NCBI RefSeq assembly: GCF_004664715.2
Contig: NC_051073.1
Location: forward strand, 64,493,436 to 64,557,435
Length of the DNA: 64,000 nucleotides
DNA from: Peromyscus leucopus
Lineage: Eukaryota > Chordata > Mammalia > Rodentia > Cricetidae
Direction of reading: 5' to 3'
A program made the position numbers and the translations under genes. The notes beneath the pieces are model-generated. The model saw only the letters and a list, made by a program, of their open reading frames with translations. It had not been told where the DNA came from and did no database searches. The first letter of the stretch is position 1, and every line of letters starts with the position of its first letter. This document shows positions 23,260 through 35,109 of the stretch, piece after piece.

Positions 23260-24080
23260 CATTTTAAAATCTGCTTTTTTATTTCGGTGTTTATCCACCT
23301 GCAGGCTTCTTTTTGGTTTCCACTTGTTCTGCCCCTTTGGACTGTGAGCTCCATTCATGGAGAAAGCATGCCTACTGTGTTTTCCATGGTGGCCCCGGCG
23401 CACAGCAGAGCTCATGCCCCAGAGAGGCATTGTTAAACCGGTCATCGAGTGGGTGGATACAGTAGAATATTCGTGATAAGTGATGTACCGTGGTGGCCTT
23501 GGCTTGCATTAACTGAAAGACATGGTGCGGCAGGATGGGGCAGGTGATGCTGGATACACAACTGGGTTCTGGGGAGCAGAGCAGAGTGGGAAGAAGCCAA
23601 CGGGCGTAAAAAGCATCCTTTATGATAGAAATGATTGCCCACAGCTGGCTGGGGTGGTTTGCATCCAGAGGGGGCAGAGCAGCTTCAGGCCACTGATTCA
23701 TGCTAACAAACCAGCAGGCTGATGACAATGTCCACCTTGTCCATGGGGACACCTGGCAAAGCCACAAAGCCAGCATCCACTACGGCTTAAAGCATGCATG
23801 CATGGATACGTTGGACCAACTGCAAGGATCACCTCGTCATCTAATCCCTTAAGATGGAAGGAAGCTCCATGAATGTTGTCTGAGTTTTTGCTGGATTCCC
23901 AAGATGAATGGTGCCTGGTGCCAAGTAGGTGTTTAATATGACTTTCATGGAATAAATACTGAGGGCTCTTGTCCAAAGTCAGGAAAACCTATATGAGATC
24001 ATTAGAAGACGGAGTGAAAATGTTTCTTTCGCACAGTGTCTGGGAAATGAAGTTAGGAGCGATTTTACACATTTAGCACA
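23260..24080. other. Intergenic stretch, nothing recognised
   Basis: A 134-codon minus frame (23372-23776) has no family resemblance and is not called. Confidence 0.4.
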
Positions 24081-24984
24081 AAGGAGCTCTGCTGGTTAGT
24101 CTTGATTATCAGTAGACTGGACTCAGAATGCTTAGGAGATCAGTAAGCACACCTCGGGTGCCTCTGTGAGGGCATTAGACCATGATGGTTCTAGCCCAGT
24201 GAAAGGTTTGATCCACGGATGGAGCCTAAATTTGAATATACTATTAGGAGGGGACAGAACTGTGGGAGGTGGGGTGTGGCTGAAGGAAGTAGGTCTCTAA
24301 GAGTGCCTCGGAGGACCACATCTTGCCCTGGCTCTTTCCAGTGGTTTCTCTGAATCTGGTCTGTTGTGATATGAGATGCCCCACCACCCCCTCACAACCA
24401 TTTTAAACCTCTGAAGCCATGATTGAGACATATCTTTCCACACGACAGTTGTTTCTGTCACATCCTGGGCCATAGATATGATATGATGAACCCAGGGCTA
24501 TAAAATGGAACAAAAGCAAAACTTATTTCCTTTTCTCATAATATTTCCCCCCTGGCTATGGAGAGCAGTGTTTTTAGCCATGGAACTTCTACCTGAGGGA
24601 GTAAGAGGAGAGGTCAAGGTTCAAGTTGGAAACCACAAAAATGAGGTAAAATTTTAGAGGGGCAGGCTCCTGGGACAGGTGGCCAGACAAATTACTCCTG
24701 GACCAGACGACCACTAGAGGCAGACTGTGTGGTTAGAAGGTCCATGTCCTGGAACTCAGTCTCCAGGCTTAGCTAGCTCGGCTGTCCCATGTCTCATGGT
24801 ATTTCTTGCAGGGACATGAAGAAACAGCTGTGGCATTTCTTGCTCATGCTGTTTACCTATCTCTCCATAGTTTTAGGAATAGCTACTACTGGATTTCTCT
24901 AAATTTAGTGGTGAATTTTGGTAAATTTAATACAGTCACTCCATTTGGGACAGTTGCGGGGAGAAGGACACATAGGGAAAGGTT

Positions 24985-25245
24985 GATTGAAGGGTACAAA
25001 GTTGAAGTTAGGAGGAATAGGCTTACACAACCCAGCAGAGAAGTGACGACAATAAGTAATCATGTAATTTATATTTCAAAATTGCCAAAAGGTCACATGT
25101 TAAATGTTTTATCCCAAAATTACAATTACATGGGGATAACAGATTTGGTTACTAGATAATATAGTTTTCTCACATTGTAAACATGTATCAAAATACTACG
25201 TTGTACGCTACAAATACATTCGATTATTTGTTAATTTACAATAAA
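24985..25245 (+). mobile_element. Old LINE-1 3' UTR fragment (+)
   Basis: GGAAAGGTTGATTGAAGGGTACAAAGTTGAAGTTAGGAGGAATAG...ATTTATATTTCAAAATTGCC...GTAAACATGTATCAAAATACTACGTTGTACGC...CAATAAAC follows the course of mammalian L1M-type 3' UTRs. This explains the 117-codon open frame at 24806-25159. Confidence 0.7.
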
Positions 25246-25404
25246 CTTCTGAAGACTTGAACTTGTCTGATTAAGAAGAACCCATTTCAGCATACTCTTT
25301 CTTGGCTTCACTCCAATCTCTAACCACATTAAATGGACTAAAGGAAAAGGTTCTTTTTCAAGATATGATTGGATTTTTACATGCTTTGGTCCCAGGTCAT
25401 AGAG

Positions 25405-25588
25405 AATTGGGTTGGGTTAGGGTTAGGGTAGGGTTAAGGCTATGGTTAGGATTAGGTTTAGACTTAGGCTCAGGGTTAGGGTTAGGGGTTAGGGTTTTGG
25501 TTAGGATTAGGGGTTATTAAGTGTTAGGAGTTAGTGTTAGTGTTAGGGGTTAGTGTTAGAGTTAGGGATTAGTGTTAGCAGTTACGAA
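25405..25588 (+). repeat. Degenerate interstitial telomeric repeat (TTAGGG)n
   Basis: Starts with near-perfect GGGTTAGGGTTAGGGTAGGG units and decays into TTAGGATTAGG, GGGGTTAGTGTTAG variants over about 180 bases. It keeps the G-rich strand on + throughout. Confidence 0.92.
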
Positions 25589-25682
25589 TAGTGTTAATCT
25601 CATCAGACCAATCAGAATACTTGTATCTGACAATTACTTCATTCAATAAAATCATTGGATGTTTTTCAGTTATCTAATGGTC

Positions 25683-26373
25683 AGCTGGGCTGAGTGCCGG
25701 ACAAGCCCTTGAGAACACACCATGAAAGAACACACATTTGAAATTCTTCTTGTATCAAAACAAGCTGTGAGGAGGACAGGATGCAGTTGGAGGTCACTCT
25801 CTCTCCTCTGCCTGGACCCGGGTTACTATAGTTCACCAGGAAATTGTTTGGACCCTGAAAAAGCTCCAAATCCTGCCTTGGGGAGCTCAAGATTCTTGTC
25901 TTCCTTGCAGCCCCTTTGTGACCAGAAGATGGCTTCACAACCACATGCTGGGCCACACTGCTCCTGTTGTTCCCATCAGAGCACATGGGAGAACCCGTGC
26001 TCACCGGTTCCTGGTTCAGGATGAACAGCCTCCTGTGAAGACAGCCCCAGATGCCCGGCCTCCAGGGTGGGGTCCCTCTGCATCCTGAGGCTGAGGACCT
26101 GTGGAGACAGCTGCCTGCAGAAGCCCCTTTCCCATGCCCTTTGCCATGCACACACTGCCTCTCTGTCTCTCCATGTGTGGTGAGGACACCCATGGAGAAG
26201 AAGTGACAAGCTGTGAGTCCTGCTGCTTCCCAAGAGTCCCCAGGGCCTGGTAGTGTGGGAGGTAGCGAGCTGCCACGGGTCTCCTGGCACTGACAGATGC
26301 CAGCTTCTGTGTGGGACCAAAGGTTTTTAATGGTGCCCAATGTGGTGTGACCCTCCCCTAGCTTCCTTTATCA
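25683..26373 (-). repeat. Unclassified 0.7-kb element, copy A (copy B at 39483-40142)
   Basis: Highly similar over its whole length to 39483-40142 in the same orientation, with similarity stopping at the same point on both ends, so it looks like a bounded dispersed element rather than a long segmental duplication. The minus strand carries a 219-codon open frame (25681-26340) with no recognised domain. Relative to copy B it has 3-bp and 27-bp extra segments. No clear target duplication found. Confidence 0.75.
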
Positions 26374-26374
26374 T

Positions 26375-26800
26375 TTCTTCTATTTATTGGGACGTACTTG
26401 TTAATCAAGGGTTGATTCTGAAAACCGGCAGGGTGGCGGGGGTGTAGGAGAAGTCTCAGGGGAACCTCAGAAAGTCTCAAAATCATTGGCTCATCAGAGA
26501 AAGTCACTATCTAAGACTCAGGTTCCAGTTCCATCCCAACCATGGCTTTGACACACACTACCAATGTCGAGACCGTGGCAGCTGCCCAATTCATACCCAG
26601 TGAGATGATGGTCTGACCTAAAGCATCGGCACCAGGAAAGAGTGAGTGAATAGAAATTTAGGAGCCTCAATATTTGGAGGTGGATTCTGATGATGTTCTG
26701 AGGGTGAAGGAAGATGAACAGAAAGTCAGCATATGGAGGGATTACACTTCTTCACAGGGATGCTTTAAGAAGTAAGTAGCATAGATCCCTGCTAGGTTCT
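26375..26800. other. Intergenic stretch, nothing recognised
   Basis: No gene or clear repeat. Confidence 0.4.
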
Positions 26801-26804
26801 TTTT

Positions 26805-26998
<194 letters not shown>

Positions 26999-27559
26999 TT
27001 AAAGCTCCCGTCCCCTCTCATTTTCTTTAAAGGCAGGGTAGTTCCGGCTCTACCTGCCCCACCCCATCTTTCTATGACTGTCTCAGCTGTGGTGTGGCCA
27101 GGCTCCCCTGGCCGCATAGAATAGCTGGAAATAAACATGGCCTCTCCAGTACTGCTTAGGGAAAGTCCTGAAAGCCGTTATCTCGTGGACAACGTGTTTC
27201 TTTCTTCCTCTGACACAAAACTGACAACTCTTTGGGAAATGGAAAAGAGCCTAAATCACAGCTGAGCAGCCGCTATGGGAGAGTGATGGTCTGCAGTGGC
27301 AGCCAGGGCTGTGGCAGCTGAGTCTCCAAGTCCTTGCTGTGGTTCTGACTGTGACATCATGTGAGAGGTCTCTTTTTTCTAAAACACGGCGAATGAATGG
27401 ACATCAAATGTCCGCTTCACGAGCAACCTCGTCCCTCCTCAGATACACACAGACTGAGATTTTCCGGGATTGTTCTGAGGTCTGGAGGAGCTGGCAGGAA
27501 CCAATTGAACGTGGCTCGTTTCTGATTCTTTGACCTGAACACATCTTCTGTTAGAATTC

Positions 27560-27880
27560 CTAGCCACTCCCCCAGCTACATGACGGCGTGTGCGCTGGCA
27601 AAATGCTTAGCCATCCTAGGGCCTTACGTCCTACGTAATCTGTGTGCTGTGTGATCTTGTAATCTGAGTGCATGTGTGGCGTAGCTAGGTAAGCCCATAT
27701 GTGCGTGTGCGGAGGGGGAGGGGGCTATAAAACAGGTTCACTTACTTCTTCCTCTCTTCCTGCACAGTTGTTCCATAGGCCGATGCGCATCTTTCCTATT
27801 CCCCTCCCTTAATAAACTCTTATAGTGGGTTTTGTCCTACCTCGTGGCTTTTCTCTCACGGTAAACAGTGCCGCTTAATG
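27560..27880 (+). mobile_element. Probable ERV LTR (+), boundaries unsure
   Basis: A compact promoter-to-polyA plan: GGGGCTATAAAACAGG (27722), a CTTCCTCTCTTCCTGCACAG stretch, then AATAAACTCTTATAGTGGG (27812) and GTTTTGTCC. This spacing is that of a retroviral U3-R-U5. No terminal duplication could be fixed. Confidence 0.5.
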
Positions 27881-28089
27881 AATAACACTGCGCCTCATAA
27901 TAAATCACATCTTCATGCCCTTGTTTATTCCACAAACACTTACTGAGCTCCTTCACTGTGCAAGTTCCTGTGTTGGAAGTCCCAGGGAGGGAGCAGAAAG
28001 GACATCTCAGGGCAACTGAAACCCACTGAGTCATGTTGGACAAGGCAGCCAACATCTGTGAGCCTGTCCTCTTGGCCACAGCTGCAGCC

Positions 28090-29265
28090 GTAACCTGCCT
28101 AACATCGCCCCCACCAGGTCAACAGAGGTAATGCATGCAAAGTGCATACCTCAGTCGTGTCCAGTGTCCCGCAGGTGGCTGGTCAGTGGGAGACACTGTA
28201 ACCAGAGTTTTAGGGTAAAAGCCCTGGCTGCTGCAGCTCTAACAGGCTGAAACAGAGAAAATATGACGAGAACAAGAAAGCGGGTTCAGTCAGCGTGCAT
28301 TTGTAAGAGGAACAGATGAAGGCTTCCCACACTCATCTTCAGGATGCCGATTTGCACGGTAGATTTAGAGGAAGTACTGGGGGAGGGAACCCTAAAAGGT
28401 GTGATCCCACTCCTCTTTGTTATGGCTTTGGTGCCGCAAGGTGGTCCCATCTGTCAATTCCTTTATCACACACAGAGCCCCATCTGGTCAGGAAGTTGTT
28501 TTTTATTCTAACACGATCTGATTCCTACAAGATGATCTGCTCCAGGGCGAAGTCTCTCCATCATAGAGGAAGTGGACTGTCCTGCCTGGGAGGCTTTGTT
28601 GTTTCTTGGGGATCCAAGGGACACGTCCACGCTTTTGGACAAAGGCGAGTTCTAGATGCCTGCTCAATGCATTTAGAACTCCTCCGGGTGTTTTCTACCT
28701 TCACACTTCAATGTCTGACACTGTGTCCACGTACGGAAATGCCCGAAGGACAGTCATGTAAGTCACCATCTCCACCCCCACCCTCAAGCCTCCTCACCTC
28801 CCTCCTCCTTCTCCCCATGCTCATCTCGCCGTCCCCCTCCCTTCTCAGACTCCTGCTGCCCTTCCTCCTTCTCTGTCGCCTCTCTCTCAAGGTAGGGCAC
28901 AGCTTCCAGACATCTCAGGCTGTGGCTTACTCCCACCCCTCAGGAGAGATCCCCAAATCCACACATAAACATGAGCATGCCACAGTCTCTCTCTACCCAG
29001 ATGGTGATGAATTCGAGACCTGAGAAACTGAGTCTCTCCCTCCACGGGCTGGGGCCACAGTCCGCTAGCCAAGGCTCTATCACCTTCCAGCATTGAGAAA
29101 CTTCCCTTAACCCCTCCACACTCAGAAGGACTTGTGTGAAAAAAAAAATTGAGGTTTTAGGGTGTGATGGAGTGAAAAATCATAGATCGTCAGTCAAGTC
29201 AACTCTAGGACCATAAAGATCCTCTGGCAGAGCTCCTACCCTTTCTGTACCAGGGGCTTGTTTGG
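28090..29265. other. Intergenic stretch with the longest open frame of the window
   Basis: A 235-codon + frame (28316-29023) ends in a pyrimidine-rich zone (28770-28885). It has no recognised domain and no exon context, and is regarded as chance. Confidence 0.45.
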
Positions 29266-29268
29266 CAT

Positions 29269-29330
29269 CGATGATGATGATGATATGATGATGATGGTGA
29301 TAGTGATGATGATGATGATGATGATGATAC
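29269..29330 (+). repeat. (GAT)n microsatellite
   Basis: Imperfect GAT triplets, about 20 units. Confidence 0.95.
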
Positions 29331-29929
29331 AGGATCAAAACTATAGCTCTACCTGTCTTCCAGTGGGGAATCATGGGATCCAGATTATAAATCCAAAATA
29401 ACAAAACCTTTTGCAGAAATCTCAAGAACATCTCTCAGGTCCTCCCATATAAGTAAAAGCCAGAACAAGCCATCTCCCTACTCTTGGACACGTCAGGAAC
29501 CAGTTGGTTTATTATTTTAGGAGGTTTAGAAAAACAAAACTCATCTTACTGCTTCTACATTGCAAAAGCCTTCACTGGTTTCCACATGGGAAGGTGTGGA
29601 GTTACCCGGCCGGCCCTTTGTGTATACACATGAGGCTGACCTTGCTTCTTGACGGATTGCAAAACCAGGCAAGTGTCATTTCCCATAAAGCATCTGGAAA
29701 GGCTCCCAGCCACACTAACTGAACTGAGGATTCAGCCAGCACACCGAGAACGAGCTGCAGGAGTCTCGGCTCTTGGAGCTGATGGAGGGAGGGCAAGGTT
29801 GATGAACCGAATGGACAGGTTCACCTCTGCTGTCATGTAAGTGACCTTCGTCAGGAAGTCTGGAACACTCGTTTCCCAGTCTGTCCCAGACAGCTCAGCC
29901 CTTAGTGTTTCTTTGGAACTGTGAAGGGC

Positions 29930-30000
29930 CTGGGTATACAGCTCAGAGGTAGAGCACTTACCTAGCTTGTCGGAAATCCTGGCTTCCATTAAAGAAGGGG
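29930..30000 (+). mobile_element. ID-like SINE (+), diverged
   Basis: CCTGGGTATACAGCTCAGAGGTAGAGCACTTACCTAGC matches the ID head (A box); the B box region is worn. Confidence 0.5.
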
Positions 30001-31820
30001 TCAGGGAGGTCCAGGGAACAATTGATGTGTCACCCTTACTCTGCTAAGGAAGGAACAGAAAGTCTGACAGAACCCCATCATGGAGGCGGGGAGTGGGCTC
30101 CCATCACTAGCTGAGGTACTGTTGGTATTCAGGAGAGGTCGAGTCAGTTTTAATGATGTGACCTCTGCTAGGTCAACCACATGCCAGGGCAGGCCCTACT
30201 TCCGAGAGTAGTTGGGTGATACAAACTGGACTCGATGTTGAGGGGAGGGCTCAAAGTTGGGTGGGTGGAATTGTGAGGGTGGAGGAGGTGCATTTGGGAA
30301 GGACTGGGGTGATGGGGGTGACTATGAATCAAATGCATTGTAGGAAACTCTTAAAGAATTAAAATATTTAGAAAAAAAGAAACTGAGCAAACGCATAACC
30401 TGAGGGCAATGACTTCCGAGCAGCTGACCTGGCCTCTCTTTCCCTGCTGGGGTCACAGAACACGGTTTTGATGGAGGAGTATGGAGCAAGTTTTAGATTC
30501 TCACTTCATGACGTTAGAAAAGTCACGTGAGCGACTCCCCCTCCCCCGACCTGCTTCTCCATTGTTCGCCCCTCTCAGGGAGTCAGTAGTCACACCTGCT
30601 TCAGGATGTGACATGCTTAGAGACCACATTCAAAAGGCACTGACCCAGCCCCTGGAATGCAGCGTCCTGTAGTCAAGGGCTATTACTGAATTAGTTCAAG
30701 CCTCATGGGACATGTGTGCGGGCAGGTGGAATCAGCCAAGTGGAGGTGTTCAAAGCGGCCATCCATCATGAGCTGCGTAGAGAAAACACCGGGCAGAAGC
30801 CATAGAGGGAAGGTTTGTTTTCTCTCATAGTTCTAGAAGCTTCCGTCCATTGAGATGGGAAGGCTTGGTGGAGGAGCTCCATCTACGGCTCTGGGAACAC
30901 AGTAGTCAGGGGTCTCTACAGGACATGACAGAATGAATGAGTTATTAGACTGGATCATTGCATGGTGGTCTGGGAGTCTAGCAATGGCTGTCTTGGGAAT
31001 TCATTAGTTGTTGGGTCTCCCGAGACTGGACATCTGTGCAGTCCTAATCTGGTGCTGGAGTCCTGGAGGGTTCCTGGAGAGCTGCTGGTTCTGTTGCAAT
31101 CCTGAATAAGTTGGATTTAAGACCCATCTCAGCAGGGGGGTGGATGAACTTGCCAGCATGAAGACATGTCCTAAATATCGGGTGGGTCTTCCGGCCTCAA
31201 ATAATCTGATTAAGAAAAATCCCTCACTGGAGTGCCTGGCATCTTGGGTCTTGGCTGATTTTAGGTATGGATAAGTTGATAACCAAGGTTAGCCATTACA
31301 GGGACCGTGAGGCTTTATGTTTTCACATGGGAACAAACCAAGAAGCAGAGAGAGATACAGACTGGGCCCAGTGGCGAATACAGGCGCCCCTTTAGTCTCC
31401 TATAAACAGGCCCCATCTCCTAAAGGCTCCATGGTCTTCAAATAATATCACAAGCTAGGAATCAAGCATGCAAACCATGAGCCCCTGGGGGACCACTGCA
31501 GTTTCTGGGTGTGTCGTTTTCCATACATGTTAGTGTATGTTGTTGAATATGTAAATAAATGGATAAAACAATTGGTAGGAAAGCTAGGACCAAAACTCAG
31601 GCCTCCGGCCTTTCCAGACAGCTGGATGCGTATTGCTTCTTCATGTGTACCAGATGTTTGTGTCTTAAAGGGAATTAGGAACAGCTTATTCTGGAGCCAT
31701 TTTGAGTGACCATGGCCCCCGGACCACAGCCTTAGGGTCGTCGTAAATTCCATGTTCCAATGTGGAAGCAGCTCCAATGACATTTTTTATAGTGTCACAG
31801 GACAAAGAAAGTCATCAATC
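30001..31820. other. Intergenic stretch; part resembles old rodent dispersed repeats
   Basis: About 30770-31300 has the feel of a dispersed repeat (AGGGAAGGTTTGTTTTCTCTCATAG and similar) but I could not assign a family. No gene seen. Confidence 0.35.
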
Positions 31821-31826
31821 AAGGCA

Positions 31827-32362
31827 TGTAGTTGTTTCTTCACTCTTTGTTCTTTACTCTTTGGGGGCCCTGACACCCAGCTCCCAAATAAATCACACAT
31901 GGATGCTTATTCTTGCTTATGAATGGCCAGCCTTAGCTTGGCTTATTTCTAGCCAGCTTTTCTTAACTTAAATTGTCCCATCTACCTTTTGCCTGTGGGC
32001 TTTTACCTTTTTCTATTTCTGTATATCTTTCTTTCCTTCTTACTCCATGGCTCACTGTGTAGCTGGGTGGCTGGTTCCTGATGTCCTCCTCTCTTTCTTC
32101 TTTTCTTGCTCCTTGATCTCATCTCCCAGATTTCTCCTATATATTCCCTCTGCCTGCTAGCCCTGCCTATCCTTTCTCCTGCCTCACTATTGGCCGTTCA
32201 GCTCTTTATTAGACAATCAGGTGTTTTAGACAGGCAAAGTAACACAGCTTCACAGAGTTAAACAAATGCAACATAAAAGAATGCAACACATCTTTGCATC
32301 ATTAAACAAATGTTCCACAGCATAAACAAATGTAACACATCTTAAAATAATATTCTACAACA
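31827..32362 (-). mobile_element. ERV2-type solo LTR (-), 536 bp, TSD AAGGCA
   Basis: + strand starts TGTAG and ends ACAACA, flanked by exact AAGGCA at 31821-31826 and 32363-32368. The minus strand reads TGTTGTAGAATATTATTTTAAG...AATAAAGAGCTGAACGGCC (polyadenylation signal). No internal region adjoins. Confidence 0.9.
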
Positions 32363-32624
32363 AAGGCAAGTATAAAATACATTGGTGGGTACATACACTG
32401 AGATGAGGGGAACTTTTCAATAGGCCCAAGTTGCTATCTGATGATGGGTTGGTGGAAGCTAGTAGTCTGCTGTTAGTAGAACCCAAAAGGTTTCTATTAG
32501 TCATAGGACAGTAGTTCAGATACTGAGGTCAGCAGGGAATGGCTGTTCTAAGGACTAGAACTGGCCCAATGTAAGGTAATAACCTCTGGACCTGCAACTG
32601 TCCACCCTCTTCACAGCACTGAGA

Positions 32625-32825
32625 TTCTTTTATATATATACAATTTATTTTTATTTTATGTGCATTGGTGTTTTACTTGTGTGTACATCTGTGAAGGGTG
32701 CTGGGTCCCTTGGAACTGAAGTTACAGACAGTTGTGAGCTGCCATGTGGGTGCTGGGAATTGAACCCAGGTCCTCTGGAAGAGCAGTCAGGGCTCTTAAC
32801 CCCTGAGCCATCTCTCCAGCCCTCA
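32625..32825 (-). mobile_element. B2 SINE (-)
   Basis: TGTGAGCTGCCATGTGGGTGCTGGGAATTGAACCCAGG...CTCTTAACCCCTGAGCCATCTCTCCAGCC. Confidence 0.93.
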
Positions 32826-32939
32826 GCACTGAGATTCTAATCATTCTGCAGACACAGCTTCTTTTAAGACCTTTTTTGTTCACACTTGGTATCACTGACG
32901 CCAAACTTATCTCAGCTCTTTGCCATAAAGGAAATGACC

Positions 32940-33034
32940 GGTGCAAGTCCTCCGAGAGACTTCGCCCCGGGTACCCATGTATCTAATAAACCCTCTTGCT
33001 TTTGCATCTGAAAAAAAAAAAAAAAAAAAAAAAA
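32940..33034 (+). mobile_element. Retroposed ERV1-type LTR 3'-end fragment with poly-A and TSD
   Basis: About 71 bases ending CCATGTATCTAATAAACCCTCTTGCTTTTGCATCTG, then A24. This is the polyadenylation-signal and R-region text of rodent ERV1 LTRs, ending in a real poly-A tail. GGAAATGACC flanks it on both sides (32930-32939 and 33035-33044). So a polyadenylated RNA end was copied in by L1 machinery, not by integrase. Confidence 0.8.
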
Positions 33035-33379
33035 GGAAATGACCACAAAAGGTTAGGAGAGGAAAGAGGCATCTGAATAAATCATGAAGTGTATAATGTT
33101 ATCTAAAGAAAGCATACTACCAAACAAAAGATTGACACCATCAAATGATGCAACATGGATCTGGGAGGCAGAGAACTACGATTTGAATGCACCGAGTCAG
33201 GGCAGCCCTGACAGTGAACTACCCTAAGCATGGCAAACACTGGGGCGGATTTTTGTAGGAGATTCACACAGTGGTTATTTTGGAGGCAGATCATTGGCTA
33301 TGAAGAAATCCTAAATTGTAAACCTGTTTTCATTACTGCATTCACGATTATAATCGATGGAGTAGAGAAACTACCGAAC

Positions 33380-33815
33380 CAGACCTCTGTGCGGGCAGAA
33401 AGAAAGATTTACTGGGGACCAAACTGCACTGGGCACCTCTTGGGGGAAGGGGTGTTGTGCAGAGAGAAGAGCAAAAAGGCAAAAAACCAAGGAGATTTTA
33501 TGACAGTCAGCAGGGTGGGGGTGTGAGTGGACACAGGCTGTCTAGGTTGAACTTGAACTAGGTGCCCTTGCCAGAGGTATTGACATCTAGGGGGGGGGCG
33601 TTAAGAAGGGTTCCTGGGTGATAAAGGGGGGTTCCTGGCACACAGAAACCACCTTAGAGGTCTACTTTCCTAGTAACCAGAAATCCTTAGGCTTGATCAC
33701 CCCATGCCAAGCCTTCAGTGTCCCGGCCAGAGTCCTTCTGTTTAGGACAATGTCACCAGCTGCCATTTTGGGGGAAGAGGGGCCTTGGACCTGGCAGTAA
33801 TGAGACCCGAGCCGA
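33380..33815. repeat. Possible unclassified LTR-like repeat
   Basis: Stretches such as AGAAAGATTTACTGGGGACC and CACCAGCTGCCATTTTGG look like ERV LTR text, but no boundaries or family could be set. Confidence 0.25.
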
Positions 33816-34961
33816 GAGATGTTGAAGCAGAGGACACTCACTGGCTTTAACTGTCTGTGAAAGAGTACTGGAACATTCTTCAGTGTAACCACTAGCAGGT
33901 ATGAGCATCATCTCGCAACTTTCCAACCTCACTTGGAAAGATTTGGCCATTATTTTCTTTTTCTTCCTCTCCTCCTCCCCCATCTTCCTCTTCCTTGTAA
34001 GACCAGACTATATTTCTCATGCCAATCTTGAACTCTGGGATCCAAGGGATCCTCCTGCCTCAGCTTCCTGAAGAGCTAGATGTATATCATCATATTTGGC
34101 TTGTTCATTTTTTTTTCCCCTAAAAACAAGCCCAGCATGTACTGAGAATTATGTCTTTTTAACAAAATCTTAATTGCTTGATTTTTACCAAAAAAGACTC
34201 AGGAGCCAGATGCTGGGGTGAAATCCTGCTAGCTCAGAGCGGCAGAGAAAGCACCCAGCTGACCTTCCTCCTCCTCTGATGTCCCAGAAAAAGACCTTTC
34301 TCCTATGCTGTCTCAAAAAAACAAAAACAAAAACAAAAAAACTCTTCTCAAACTCCTCCCTTCTACTTCCTGTGCGGCTCTCTCTCCATCCTCCTGACTC
34401 CCTCTTACTCTCTGTTTTTTTCTTGTTCACTTCCAGTCAACTGGTTGCTTACTGCACCTCTTGACCTGTGGCTGACTTTATTTAGTCCTGTTCACAGTAG
34501 TCAAGCAGAAAGCTCTTGGACTAAAGGTGTGTGCTAGGGCTGAGCCACACCACAACTAGAAACAGGTTTTCCCAGTAAATAACACAGTCTCGGGGTTCAC
34601 AGTGTGATCAAATATCCCGCAACAGAATTTAAGCGTTCCATTACCTATTTTACTGTCTATGCAGTAACACTGTGCATATGCCAGGTGCCCCTGTTGGAGG
34701 GACGGGACGCACTTTAGAGGCCAGAGGGTGATGCCTGACGCAGTGTGAGGGCACAGTAAGATGTGCTTCGGAAACACAAAGCAGAAAGTGACACTGTGTG
34801 AGGCCGGCTGGGATCCAGGAAGACAAAGCAACCTCTCAGACTGGTGTCCACACGAACAGGGCCGCTCTGCCTCCCTCTAACCGATGAAAGAACGGCCAGT
34901 GTAGCCGGACCAACAGGCAGACTCTGGGGCTCGAGAGAACGACTTACCTACTTTGTTTTGT

Positions 34962-35108
34962 TTGGTTTTCAGGACAGGGTTTCCCTGTGTAGCTTTGCGC
35001 CTTTCCTGGAACTCGCTCTGTAGACCAGTCTGGCCTCGAACTCACAGAGATCCGCCTGCCTCTGCCTCCCGAGTGCTGGGATTAAAGGTGTGCGACACCA
35101 CCGCCCGG
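34962..35108 (-). mobile_element. B1 SINE (-) with target duplication
   Basis: AGGACAGGGTTTCCCTGTG...GCTGGGATTAAAGGTGTGCGACACCACCGCCCGGC. ACTTACCTACTT before and ACTTGCCCACTT after are the worn target duplication. Confidence 0.9.
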
Positions 35109-35109
35109 C

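Noticed and set aside
24806..25159. 117-codon open frame
   Set aside because: Overlaps an L1 3' UTR-like stretch that does not encode protein.
25681..26340. 219-codon minus frame as a gene
   Set aside because: Lies in a repeated element whose second copy has a stop codon; no known domain. Kept as a finding, not as a gene.
28316..29023. 235-codon open frame, longest in the window
   Set aside because: No recognised domain, low-complexity Pro/Ser/Leu part from a pyrimidine tract, no exon or promoter context; expected by chance in 64 kb.
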